The position numbers were made by a program, and so were the translations under genes. 16,166 nucleotides of DNA from positions 1 to 16,166 of the forward strand of contig DCXR01000056.1 in assembly GCA_002329075.1 (NCBI GenBank). Reading direction: 5' to 3'. The notes under the pieces were generated by a model. It searched no databases and had not been told where the DNA came from. It was given only the letters and a program-made list of their open reading frames with translations. The first letter of the stretch is position 1. Each line of letters begins with the position of its first letter. This DNA comes from Candidatus Neomicrothrix sp. UBA2131. Its GTDB lineage: Bacteria; Actinomycetota; Acidimicrobiia; Acidimicrobiales; MedAcidi-G1. This document shows positions 5,242 to 12,297 of the stretch, piece by piece.

Positions 5242-6099
5242 ATGAGCCTCCGCTACGACACGGTTTCGTTCCTCTCCGACTACGGCCTCGATGACGAGTT
5301 CGTCGGCGTCGTGCACTCGGTGCTCAGGGGCCACGCCCCAGGAGTCGTCGTCGTCGACATCACCCACGGCATCCCGGCCCACGACGTGCGGGCCGGCTCG
5401 CTGGCCCTTGCCCGCAGCGTCCCCTACCTGTGCCCCGGCGTGGTCCTCGCCGTCGTCGACCCCGGGGTCGGTGGCGAACGCCGCAGCATTGCCGTAGAGG
5501 TCGGTGGGGGCCAGTCCGTGCTGGTCGGCCCCGACAACGGCCTCCTGGCCCCGGCTGTGGCGATGGTCGGAGGCGCCGACCGTGCCGTCTCGTTGACCGA
5601 CACCGACCACCATCTCGACAGCCCGGGCACCACCTTCGACGGGCGCGACGTGTTCGCCCCCGTGGCCGCACACATCTGCAACGGAGTCGACCTGGCCGAC
5701 CTGGGCGAGGTACTCGACCCGGGCTCGCTCGTGCCCGGGGTCGTACCGGTCTCCGTGCAGGAACCCGACGGCCTGCACGCCGAAGTGCTCTGGGTCGACG
5801 CGTTCGGCAACGTGCAACTCAACGTCGACCCGGCCGACCTCCCCGGCGACCGGCTCCAGGTCCGCATCGGCGAACAGGTCCGGACCGCCCAGATCGTCAC
5901 GGCCTTCGACCAGGTGCCGTCCGGTGGCCTCGGCCTGCTCGTCGACTCGGCAGGGCTCGTTTCGTTGGTCGTCGCCCGTGCATCGGCTGCCGTCGAGCTG
6001 GGCATCGCCGCCGGTACCGCCGTCGTTCTGGCCGACATCGACAGCGCGGAAGCCGGCGCCGCCATGGCCGTCCAACTGGGTCGGAGCAGGGCCGGCTGA
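5242..6099 (+). CDS. SAM hydrolase / SAM hydroxide adenosyltransferase (DUF62 family)
   Basis: The family splits S-adenosylmethionine with water (hydroxide attack) into adenosine and L-methionine and is related to the fluorinase/chlorinase fold. The 285-residue length fits. Family motifs are FLSDYGLDDEFVG (residues 10-22), VVDITHGIPAHDV (37-49), DPGVGGERRSIAVE (73-86) and VGPDNGLLAP. The Asp-Arg-His triad described for these hydrolases is represented by Asp73, Arg80 (the same seven-residue spacing) and His144 in DVFAPVAAH. The C-terminal barrel includes WVDAFGNVQLN. The longer halogen-site loop of fluorinase is not evident, so hydrolase is the better call. The ATG starts one base after the proC stop, and the gene ends in a TGATG overlap with the next small gene. 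Confidence 0.9.
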   Translation: MSLRYDTVSFLSDYGLDDEFVGVVHSVLRGHAPGVVVVDITHGIPAHDVRAGSLALARSVPYLCPGVVLAVVDPGVGGERRSIAVEVGGGQSVLVGPDNGLLAPAVAMVGGADRAVSLTDTDHHLDSPGTTFDGRDVFAPVAAHICNGVDLADLGEVLDPGSLVPGVVPVSVQEPDGLHAEVLWVDAFGNVQLNVDPADLPGDRLQVRIGEQVRTAQIVTAFDQVPSGGLGLLVDSAGLVSLVVARASAAVELGIAAGTAVVLADIDSAEAGAAMAVQLGRSRAG

Positions 6100-6188
6100 T
6101 GCGGTTCGGAACCACGATTGCCGTGGCGGTCCTGCTCCTCGCCCTCCTCGGTGCAGCGGTCGTGCAGTTCGTCGTCATGGCCGGCTGA
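6099..6188 (+). CDS. 29-residue single-span membrane peptide
   Basis: ATG 6099 shares its A with the TGA stop of the SAM hydrolase gene (TGATG). The frame encodes a short MRFGTT head with one Arg, a continuous hydrophobic stretch of about 20 residues (AVAVLLLALLGAAVVQFVVM) and stops after Ala-Gly at 6186-6188. It therefore looks like a one-helix inner-membrane miniprotein, with the positive N-terminus inside. The stop/start coupling and clean hydrophobicity argue against chance. I recognise no family. The stop is followed by the rex regulatory region, so it is the last gene of the proC group. It might tether or regulate a neighbouring enzyme, but that is speculation. Confidence 0.55.
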   Translation: MRFGTTIAVAVLLLALLGAAVVQFVVMAG

Positions 6189-6251
6189 GCGGGTTCGGGA
6201 GGGGATCCTGCGCCGCAGCGGCAGTGGTTGGAGTCCACAACCAAAATACCA

Positions 6252-6267
6252 TGTGAACGGCTTCACG
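6252..6267 (+). promoter_or_regulatory. Rex operator upstream of rex
   Basis: TGTGAACGGCTTCACG differs at three positions from the Streptomyces Rex consensus TGTGAACGCGTTCACA as I recall it: two in the central spacer and the last base. The half-sites TGTGAA and TTCAC are intact. The site lies about 34 to 19 bases before ATG 6286, over the expected -35 region of the TAGGTT promoter, as needed for autorepression that is relieved by NADH. Confidence 0.8.
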
Positions 6268-6273
6268 AGCGCG

Positions 6274-6279
6274 TAGGTT
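6274..6279 (+). promoter_or_regulatory. Putative -10 box TAGGTT of the rex-hem operon
   Basis: TAGGTT lies six bases before ATG 6286, so the rex transcript is likely leaderless. The Rex operator covers the -35 position. The sequence and spacing are the same as before proC. Confidence 0.5.
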
Positions 6280-6285
6280 GGAGTC

Positions 6286-6960
6286 ATGGCAGCCCGGAAC
6301 GATCCCCCAGCGGACACCGCCGGCTCGCTTCCCGAGGCCACCGTCGTCCGCCTGCCCGTCTACTTCCGGGGCCTGGTCGAACTCGCCGAGGACGGCACCA
6401 CCACCGTCTCGTCCCAACAGCTCGCAGAACTGGCGGGCGTCAACGCCGCCAAGGTCCGCAAGGACCTCTCCTACCTCGGCTCCTACGGCACCCGCGGCGT
6501 CGGCTACGACGTCGGCTTCCTCGTGCAGCAGATCGGACGCATCCTCGGCGGCAGCGAACCTGCCCCCGTCGTCATCGTCGGCGCAGGAAACCTCGGCAAG
6601 GCCCTCAGCCGCTACGACGGATTCGGAGCCAGCGGCTTCCCGGTGGCAGCCATCGTCGACGCCGACCCGGTCGTCGTCGGTCGCAGGATCGCCGGCGTCA
6701 CCGTCCGGCACGTCGACGAACTCCCGAAGGTCGTCAAGGAGTCGTGTTGCCTCGTCGGCATCGTCGCCACCCCTGCCGCAGCCGCCCAGAGCGCCGTCGA
6801 CCGCCTCGTGGCCGCCGGCGTCCGGTCGATCCTCAACTTCGCCCCCACCCTGGTGACCGTTCCCGACGACGTCGGCCTGCGCAAGGTCGACCTCGCCACC
6901 GAACTCCACATCCTCGGCTACTACGAACATCGACGGGGTGCGACCCGGGCCACCGGATGA
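6286..6960 (+). CDS. rex: Redox-sensing transcriptional repressor Rex
   Basis: Rex binds DNA when NAD+ is high and is released by NADH, coupling transcription to respiratory state. The 224-residue product is of usual length. The N-terminal winged helix includes TVVRLPVYFRGL, SSQQLAELAGVNAAKVRKDL and SYLGSYGTRGVGYDV. The Rossmann domain starts at VVIVGAGNLGKALSRY (GxGxxG), and a C-terminal helix for domain-swapped dimerisation follows (DLATELHILGYYEH). The start is ATG 6286, supported by the leaderless-type box TAGGTT. The Rex operator upstream indicates autoregulation, and hemA follows after 131 bases, matching the rex-hemACD order known in Streptomyces coelicolor. Confidence 0.96.
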   Translation: MAARNDPPADTAGSLPEATVVRLPVYFRGLVELAEDGTTTVSSQQLAELAGVNAAKVRKDLSYLGSYGTRGVGYDVGFLVQQIGRILGGSEPAPVVIVGAGNLGKALSRYDGFGASGFPVAAIVDADPVVVGRRIAGVTVRHVDELPKVVKESCCLVGIVATPAAAAQSAVDRLVAAGVRSILNFAPTLVTVPDDVGLRKVDLATELHILGYYEHRRGATRATG

Positions 6961-6986
6961 TGCATCCGATCCCCCTCGCCGCAGGG

Positions 6987-7016
6987 TTGTCAATCCACCA
7001 CCCGGTCGGGAATGCT
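6987..7016 (+). promoter_or_regulatory. Possible hemA promoter TTGTCA-18-AATGCT
   Basis: TTGTCA (6987-6992) and AATGCT (7011-7016) are 18 bases apart. A start near 7023 would place the strong hairpin 7023-7050 at the very 5' end of the message. The -10 match is imperfect, so this is tentative. Confidence 0.3.
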
Positions 7017-7022
7017 GGTACC

Positions 7023-7050
7023 CCGGCGTTGCGTTGCATCGCAGCGTCGG
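7023..7050 (+). promoter_or_regulatory. Strong 11-bp hairpin in the rex-hemA leader
   Basis: Bases 7023-7033 (CCGGCGTTGCG) pair with 7040-7050 (CGCAGCGTCGG) without bulges, including two G-U pairs, around the loop TTGCAT. No U-tract follows and the hemA ribosome site is 27 bases downstream, so it does not look like a standard terminator. It could protect the 5' end, act as a processing site or be a protein-binding leader. Confidence 0.55.
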
Positions 7051-7091
7051 CCTACCCGCCCATCCCCGCCAATCGCAGGAGACCCTGACCC

Positions 7092-8351
7092 GTGTCGGTC
7101 GTCGTCGTCGGCCTGAACCACCGCACCGTTCCGCTCGACCTGCTCGAGCGCATGACGGTCGCCGAGTCGCTCCTCCCCAAGGTGCTGGCCGACCTGACCT
7201 CCCGAGAGCACATCACCGAGGCGGTTGTGCTCTCGACCTGCAACCGCATCGAGGTCTACGCCTTCGCCGAGAAGTTCCACGGTGGCTACCAGGACATCCG
7301 GGAGTTCTTCGAGGACACCTCCCACGTCCCACCCGAAGAGTTCAGCGACCACCTGACCTGCCTCTACGACGGCGATGCAGCCCGTCACCTCTTCGCCGTG
7401 GCATCCGGCCTCGACTCGGCCGTCATCGGCGAGCACGAGATCCTCGGCCAGGTCCGCACCTCGTGGGAGACCGGCGCCGCCGAGGGCACGGTCGGCCCCG
7501 TCCTCAACCCGCTGTTCCGCCACGCCCTCGAGGTCGGCAAGAGGGTCCGAACCGAGACCGCCATCTCCCGCAACATCACCTCCGTCTCGCAGGCCGCAGT
7601 GGCCATGGCCAAGGAACGCCTCGGCGGCCTCGAGGGACGTCGCGTGCTGGTCGTCGGAGCCGGCGAGATGGGGGAGGGCCTCGCCCGTGCGCTGCACGGC
7701 GGTGGCGTCTCCGAGATCCTCGTCGCCAACCGCACCTGGGAGCGGGCCGTCGACGTGGCGGCCCGACTCGGCGGTGTCGCCGTCCGCCTCGACGAACTGC
7801 CCAGGCACCTGGCCGAGGTCGACGTGCTGCTCACCTCGACCGGTGCCTCGTCCGTGATCCTCGAACACGGAGACCTGGACGCCGTCGTCAGCCTGCGTGG
7901 CGGCCGCGACATCCTGATCGTCGACATTGCCGTGCCACGCGACGTCGATCCGGCCGCCGCTGAACTGGATGGTGTCACCCTGCTCGACATGGACGACCTC
8001 CGGGCATTCGCCGAGGTCGGCCTTGCCGAGCGCCGACGTGAGATCACCGCCGTACAGGCCATCGTCGATGCCGAACTCAACCGCTACGTCGACGAATCCA
8101 CCGCCCGCTCGGTGGCGCCGATAGTGGCCGCACTCCGTGCCCGCGGCAACCAGGTGAGCTCCGGTGAACTCGACCGCCTTGTGGGTCGCCTCGGCGAACT
8201 CGACGACCGCCAACGCGAGGTCGTCGAGGCCATCGCGGCCGGCATCGTCGGAAAGCTCCTACACGAGCCGACCATCCGGCTCAAGGACGCCGCCGGCACC
8301 GCCCGCGGCGAGCGCCTGGCAGAGGCCCTGCGCGACCTCTTCGACCTCTAG
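7092..8351 (+). CDS. hemA: Glutamyl-tRNA reductase
   Basis: HemA reduces glutamyl-tRNA(Glu) with NADPH to glutamate-1-semialdehyde, the committed step of C5 tetrapyrrole synthesis. The 419-residue length is normal. The N-terminal catalytic domain has VVGLNHRTVPLDLLER and STCNRIEVYAF, with the nucleophilic Cys at residue 50. The signature SAVIGEHEILGQVR is present. The NADPH domain carries VLVVGAGEMGEGLARAL, and the C-terminal dimerisation helices run from REITAVQAIVDAEL to the end. The start is GTG 7092; AGGAG at 7077-7081 is ten bases upstream, a little far. The leader contains a strong hairpin and possibly its own promoter. The stop at 8349-8351 is 31 bases before the preferred hemC start. 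Confidence 0.97.
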   Translation: MSVVVVGLNHRTVPLDLLERMTVAESLLPKVLADLTSREHITEAVVLSTCNRIEVYAFAEKFHGGYQDIREFFEDTSHVPPEEFSDHLTCLYDGDAARHLFAVASGLDSAVIGEHEILGQVRTSWETGAAEGTVGPVLNPLFRHALEVGKRVRTETAISRNITSVSQAAVAMAKERLGGLEGRRVLVVGAGEMGEGLARALHGGGVSEILVANRTWERAVDVAARLGGVAVRLDELPRHLAEVDVLLTSTGASSVILEHGDLDAVVSLRGGRDILIVDIAVPRDVDPAAAELDGVTLLDMDDLRAFAEVGLAERRREITAVQAIVDAELNRYVDESTARSVAPIVAALRARGNQVSSGELDRLVGRLGELDDRQREVVEAIAAGIVGKLLHEPTIRLKDAAGTARGERLAEALRDLFDL

Positions 8352-8382
8352 GCCACAGGGCCCGATGGTCGAGGAGACCGCC

Positions 8383-9279
8383 GTGCGCATCCTGGTCGCA
8401 ACCCGGGGCAGCCCACTCGCCCTCTGGCAGGCCGATCGCGTCGCAGACCTCTTGCGGAGCTCAGACCCCGGCATCGAAGTCGGGTTCGTCGTCGTTGCAA
8501 CCACCGGCGACCTGGATCGCACCACGCCCCTCGAGCAGATGGGTGGTCAGGGCGTCTTCGTGAAGGAGATACAGGCAGCCGTGCTGGACGGCCGTGCCGA
8601 CCTCGCCGTCCACTCGGCCAAGGACCTCCCGGCCCTCACCCCGGACGGCCTCCTCCTCGCAGCGATCCCCGAAAGGGGCGATCCGCGCGACGCACTCGTG
8701 GGTTGCCGCCTTGCCGACCTGCCCGAAGGCGCCAGGGTCGCCACCGGATCCATCCGACGCCGGGCGCACCTTGCCCACCGGCGCCCCGACCTGCGATTCG
8801 AGCCGTTGCGCGGAAACATCGCCACCCGCCTGGCCCGGACAGCGGACGTCGACGCTGTCGTCGTAGCCCAGGCCGCCCTCGACCGTCTCGGCCTCGTCCC
8901 CGACGTCGTCGACCCGCTCGATCCCGGGGTCCTGCTGCCCCAGGTCGCCCAGGGCGCCCTCGCCGTCGAATGCCGTGCCGACGACGCCACGACCGCCGCC
9001 CTCCTCTCAGGGATCGAGAATTCGGCCGTTCGACTGGCCGTCGATGCCGAGCGGGGGTTCCTGGCCGAACTGGGATCCGGGTGCGACCTGCCGGTCGCCG
9101 CACACGCCCGGGTGCTCGACGACGGCTCTGTCGGTCTGACCGGTGCCATCTCCTCGCCCGAAGGCGACACCCTCCTACTCGAAACCCGACAGGGCGCCGA
9201 CCCCGGGACGGTCGGTCGTGCCCTGGCCCGTCACCTCCTCGACGAACGGGGCGGCGCCGCCCTGCTGGGGCCGGCTTGA
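8383..9279 (+). CDS. hemC: Hydroxymethylbilane synthase (porphobilinogen deaminase)
   Basis: HemC links four porphobilinogen molecules into hydroxymethylbilane using a covalent dipyrromethane cofactor. GTG 8383 is preferred because GAGGAG (8371-8376) sits six bases before it and the protein then begins RILVATRGSPLALWQA like its relatives; ATG 8365 would add six residues and swallow the ribosome site. The 298-residue length is typical. VHSAKDLPA holds the catalytic Asp81, GSIRRRAHL the substrate-binding arginines, LRGNIATRL another binding segment, and GSGCDLPVAAHA the cofactor-attaching Cys234. The stop overlaps the hemD start (TTGA). Confidence 0.95.
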   Translation: MRILVATRGSPLALWQADRVADLLRSSDPGIEVGFVVVATTGDLDRTTPLEQMGGQGVFVKEIQAAVLDGRADLAVHSAKDLPALTPDGLLLAAIPERGDPRDALVGCRLADLPEGARVATGSIRRRAHLAHRRPDLRFEPLRGNIATRLARTADVDAVVVAQAALDRLGLVPDVVDPLDPGVLLPQVAQGALAVECRADDATTAALLSGIENSAVRLAVDAERGFLAELGSGCDLPVAAHARVLDDGSVGLTGAISSPEGDTLLLETRQGADPGTVGRALARHLLDERGGAALLGPA

Positions 9280-10019
9280 ACACCGACCTGCCGCTGGCCG
9301 ACCGGACCCTCGTCGTGACCAGGGCCACCGACCAGGCCGGGACGCTCTCTGGCGCCCTCGCAGACCGCGGCGCCCGGGTCGTCGAACTCCCCGTCATCGC
9401 CATAGCCGACCCGGCCGACGGGGGGGCAGCACTCGCTGCGGCCGTCGCCGACGTCGACGCCTTCGACTGGGTGGTCGTGACCTCGCCCAACGGTGCCCGC
9501 CGCATCGCCGACAGGCTCGACGGGACGATCCCCTCCGACACCCGGTTCGCCGCGATCGGCCCCAGAACCGCCGTGCCGCTGATCGCCGCAGGCCTAGCGG
9601 TCGACCTCATCCCCGCTCGGGCCGTCGCCGAGGGCCTCTTGGGGGAGTTCCCACCACCGCCGGCCGGCGGCGGACGGATCCTGCTGGCCCGCGCCGAGGT
9701 CGCCCGCGACGTCCTCCCCGACGGCCTCCGGGCGGCAGGCTGGGACGTCGACGTCGTGGTCGCCTACCGAAACGTCGAACCCGACACCGACCCCGAGGTG
9801 TTGGCTGCCGCCCGAGAAGCCGATGCCGTCGTCTTCACGGCCGAATCCACCGTCCGCCGCTACACCGACCTCGCCGGTGGGCCCACGCCGGCCCTTGCGA
9901 TCTGCATCGGACCGATCAGCGCCACCGCCGCAGCAGAAGCGGGCTACAGCGTCGTCGAGGCCGATCCCCATTCGGTCGAAGGACTCGTCGACGCCGCCTG
10001 CGCCTGGACTGCTCGCTGA
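9276..10019 (+). CDS. hemD: Uroporphyrinogen-III synthase
   Basis: HemD cyclises hydroxymethylbilane and inverts ring D to give uroporphyrinogen III. The family is poorly conserved, but the two-domain pattern is clear: TLVVTRATDQAGTLSGAL with LPVIAIADP in domain 1; DWVVVTSPNGARRIADRL and RFAAIGPRTAVPL follow; domain 2 has ILLARAEVARDVLPDGLRAA, AVVFTAESTVRRY and ICIGPISATAAAEAG. The length is 247 residues. The only start that keeps the first strand is TTG 9276, which overlaps the hemC stop as TTGA; an in-frame GTG further on would remove that strand. Its position between hemC and hemB confirms the call. In some actinobacteria hemD is fused to a methyltransferase; here it stands alone. Confidence 0.93.
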   Translation: MNTDLPLADRTLVVTRATDQAGTLSGALADRGARVVELPVIAIADPADGGAALAAAVADVDAFDWVVVTSPNGARRIADRLDGTIPSDTRFAAIGPRTAVPLIAAGLAVDLIPARAVAEGLLGEFPPPPAGGGRILLARAEVARDVLPDGLRAAGWDVDVVVAYRNVEPDTDPEVLAAAREADAVVFTAESTVRRYTDLAGGPTPALAICIGPISATAAAEAGYSVVEADPHSVEGLVDAACAWTAR

Positions 10020-10041
10020 GGGACCGCCCCACGGCCCTCCG

Positions 10042-10047
10042 TAGGCT
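10042..10047 (+). promoter_or_regulatory. Putative -10 box TAGGCT inside the hem operon, before hemB
   Basis: TAGGCT lies seven bases before GTG 10055 in the 35-base gap after hemD. The match to the other leaderless-type boxes suggests hemB-hemL can also be transcribed separately from rex-hemACD. No convincing -35 box is visible. Confidence 0.4.
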
Positions 10048-10054
10048 TTCTGCC

Positions 10055-11038
10055 GTGATGTTCCCCGAGCGTCGGCTACGCCGCCTGCGTCGCACCGCAA
10101 CCCTCCGCCGCCTCGTCGCCGAGACGCGCCTCGGCGTCGACGACCTCGTGGCGCCAATGTTCGTGCGCCAGGGCATCGACGAACCCCAGCCGGTGGTGTC
10201 CCTGCCGGGCGTCGTCCAGCACACCCGCTCCAGCCTCCGAACCGAGGTGGCCGCCCTGCGCGACCTCGGCGTGCCGGCCGTGATCCTCTTCGGCATACCG
10301 GCCTCCAAGGACCCCGAGGGCTCCGAGGCATGGAACCCCGACGGCATCGTCCAGGTGGCGCTGCGCGACCTGCGCGACGAGGTCGGCGACGACGTCGTCC
10401 TCATGGCCGACCTGTGCGTCGACGAGTACACCGACCACGGCCACTGCGGCATCCTCGACGGCAACGGCAGCGTCGACAACGACGCCACCCTCGAGGTCTA
10501 CCAACGGGCCGCCGTCGCCCAGGCCGATGCCGGCGCCAACGTGTGCGCACCCTCCGGAATGATGGACGGCCAGGTCGCCGCCATCCGGGCCGCCCTCGAC
10601 GAATCCGGACACGGTGACACGGCGATCCTCGCCTACTCCGCCAAGTACGCCTCGTCGCTCTACGGACCCTTCCGCGACGCCGTCGACGTGCAGATCGTCG
10701 GCGGGGGAGACCGCAAGGGCTACCAGCAGGACCCGCCCAACGCCCGCGAGGCACTCGAGGAGATCCGGACCGACCTCGCCGAGGGTGCCGACATGGTGAT
10801 GGTCAAGCCCGCCCTCGCCTACCTGGACGTGATCGCCCGCGTCCGCCACGAGGTCGACGTTCCGCTGGCGGCATACCACGTGAGCGGCGAATACGCCATG
10901 GTCGAAGCCGCCGCTGCCAACGGCTGGATCGACGGTGACGCCGTCGCCATGGAACACCTGCTCGCCATCAAGCGTGCCGGCGCCGACTTCATCCTCACGT
11001 ACCTGGCCCGCCGTGCGGCCGAGGCGCTCGCCGGGTGA
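10055..11038 (+). CDS. hemB: Delta-aminolevulinic acid dehydratase (porphobilinogen synthase)
   Basis: HemB condenses two 5-aminolevulinate molecules to porphobilinogen. The start is GTG 10055 (327 aa), seven bases after TAGGCT, or the adjacent ATG 10058 (326 aa). Numbered from the ATG, the two active-site lysines are Lys196 in AYSAKYASSLYGPF and Lys250 in MVMVKPALAYLD. The metal segment is DLCVDEYTDHGHCG: Cys120 and Cys130 are kept, but residue 122, Cys in the E. coli zinc site, is Asp. GGGDRKGYQQDPPN and HVSGEYAMVEAAA are standard family segments. The stop overlaps hemL by four bases (GTGA), so the two are translationally coupled. Confidence 0.97.
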   Translation: MMFPERRLRRLRRTATLRRLVAETRLGVDDLVAPMFVRQGIDEPQPVVSLPGVVQHTRSSLRTEVAALRDLGVPAVILFGIPASKDPEGSEAWNPDGIVQVALRDLRDEVGDDVVLMADLCVDEYTDHGHCGILDGNGSVDNDATLEVYQRAAVAQADAGANVCAPSGMMDGQVAAIRAALDESGHGDTAILAYSAKYASSLYGPFRDAVDVQIVGGGDRKGYQQDPPNAREALEEIRTDLAEGADMVMVKPALAYLDVIARVRHEVDVPLAAYHVSGEYAMVEAAAANGWIDGDAVAMEHLLAIKRAGADFILTYLARRAAEALAG

Positions 11039-12297
11039 GCAGCGCCGAACTCTTCGCCCGGGCACAGCGGGTCATCCCGGGTGGCGTCAACTCGCCGGTC
11101 CGTTCCTTCCGGTCCGTCGGCGGCACCCCCTACTTCGTCGAACGGGCCGAGGGCCCCTACGTCTACGACGTCGACGGCCGCCGCTATATCGACTACGTCC
11201 AGTCGTACGGGCCCGGCATTCTCGGCCACGCCCACCCGAAGGTCGTCGAGGCGGTCACCAGGGCCGCCGCCGCAGGCACCACCTACGGCGCCCCCACCGA
11301 GGCCGAAGTGGTCCTGGCCGAGATGGTCGTCGACCGGATCGCCGGGCTCGAGTCGGTCCGGTTCGTCTCCAGCGGCACCGAGGCCACCATGTCGACCATC
11401 CGGCTGGCCCGGGGTGCCACCGGCCGGAACCGCATAGTCAAGTTCGCCGGCTGCTACCACGGCCACGCCGACTCCCTCCTCGCCGCCGGCGGAAGCGGCG
11501 TCGCCAGCCAGGGGCTCTCCGGGTGCGACGGCGTCACCGACGGGGCGGTCGTCGACACGGTCGTCGCCCCCTACAACGTGGTGCCCGAACTCGACGACAC
11601 GGTCGCCGCCGTCATCGTCGAACCGGTGGCAGCCAACATGGGCCTGGTCGCCCCGGTGCCCGGCTTCCTCGAGGGGCTGCGGGTGGCCTGCGACGCCGCC
11701 GGTGCGCTGCTCGTCTTCGACGAAGTCATCACCGGCTTCCGCCTGGCCGTCGGAGGTGCCGCCGAGTACTTCGGCGTCACCCCCGACCTGTGGTGCTTCG
11801 GCAAGGTCATCGGCGGCGGGCTCCCGGTCGGTGCCTTCGGCGGACGCTGGGACGTCATGGACCACCTCGCCCCGCTGGGTGGCGTCTACCAGGCCGGCAC
11901 CCTGTCCGGGAACCCGCTGGCCATGGCCGCCGGACGTGCCACCCTCGAACTGCTCGACGCCGACGCCCATGCCCGCCTGACGGCAACGGCCACCCGTCTG
12001 GCGGACGGCCTCGCTGATGCCCTTACCGGTTCTGGCCTGACGGCGGTCCTGCCACGGGTCGGTCCGCTGCTCGGCCTGTTCTTCGGCGATGTTCCACCAA
12101 CCGACTTCGACGAGGCACAGGCCCTCGCCGACAACGGCATCTACCCTCAGGTCTTCCATGCCCTCCTCGAACGGGGGGTGGCCCTGGCCCCGGGCGCCTA
12201 TGAGGCTCTCTTCCCGAGCCTGGCCCACGACGACGAGGTCATCGAGGCGACCATCTCGGCCGCTGTCGAAGCTGCGGCCTCAGTCCGGGTCGCGTAG
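11035..12297 (+). CDS. hemL: Glutamate-1-semialdehyde 2,1-aminomutase
   Basis: HemL moves the amino group of glutamate-1-semialdehyde to give 5-aminolevulinate, acting directly after HemA. The 420-residue product is a class-III PLP aminotransferase. RVIPGGVNSPVRSF is the typical N-terminus; SSGTEATMSTIRLAR binds the cofactor phosphate; GCYHGHADSLL and FDEVITGFRL (the Asp contacting the pyridine N) follow; Lys257 in CFGKVIGGGLPVGAFGG is the Schiff-base lysine; and GTLSGNPLAMAAG closes the site. The GTG 11035 start overlaps the hemB stop as GTGA. The gene completes the hem block and its last 18 bases overlap the convergent pgi gene. Confidence 0.97.
   Translation: MSSAELFARAQRVIPGGVNSPVRSFRSVGGTPYFVERAEGPYVYDVDGRRYIDYVQSYGPGILGHAHPKVVEAVTRAAAAGTTYGAPTEAEVVLAEMVVDRIAGLESVRFVSSGTEATMSTIRLARGATGRNRIVKFAGCYHGHADSLLAAGGSGVASQGLSGCDGVTDGAVVDTVVAPYNVVPELDDTVAAVIVEPVAANMGLVAPVPGFLEGLRVACDAAGALLVFDEVITGFRLAVGGAAEYFGVTPDLWCFGKVIGGGLPVGAFGGRWDVMDHLAPLGGVYQAGTLSGNPLAMAAGRATLELLDADAHARLTATATRLADGLADALTGSGLTAVLPRVGPLLGLFFGDVPPTDFDEAQALADNGIYPQVFHALLERGVALAPGAYEALFPSLAHDDEVIEATISAAVEAAASVRVA

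Noticed and set aside
6990..8213. A 407-codon minus-strand ORF antisense to hemA
   Set aside because: The plus strand carries all glutamyl-tRNA reductase signatures; the minus frame is a composition artefact of high third-position GC.
8365..8382. ATG 8365 as the hemC start
   Set aside because: The six extra codons contain the GAGGAG ribosome site that is correctly spaced for GTG 8383, and relatives begin at the RILVATRGS segment.
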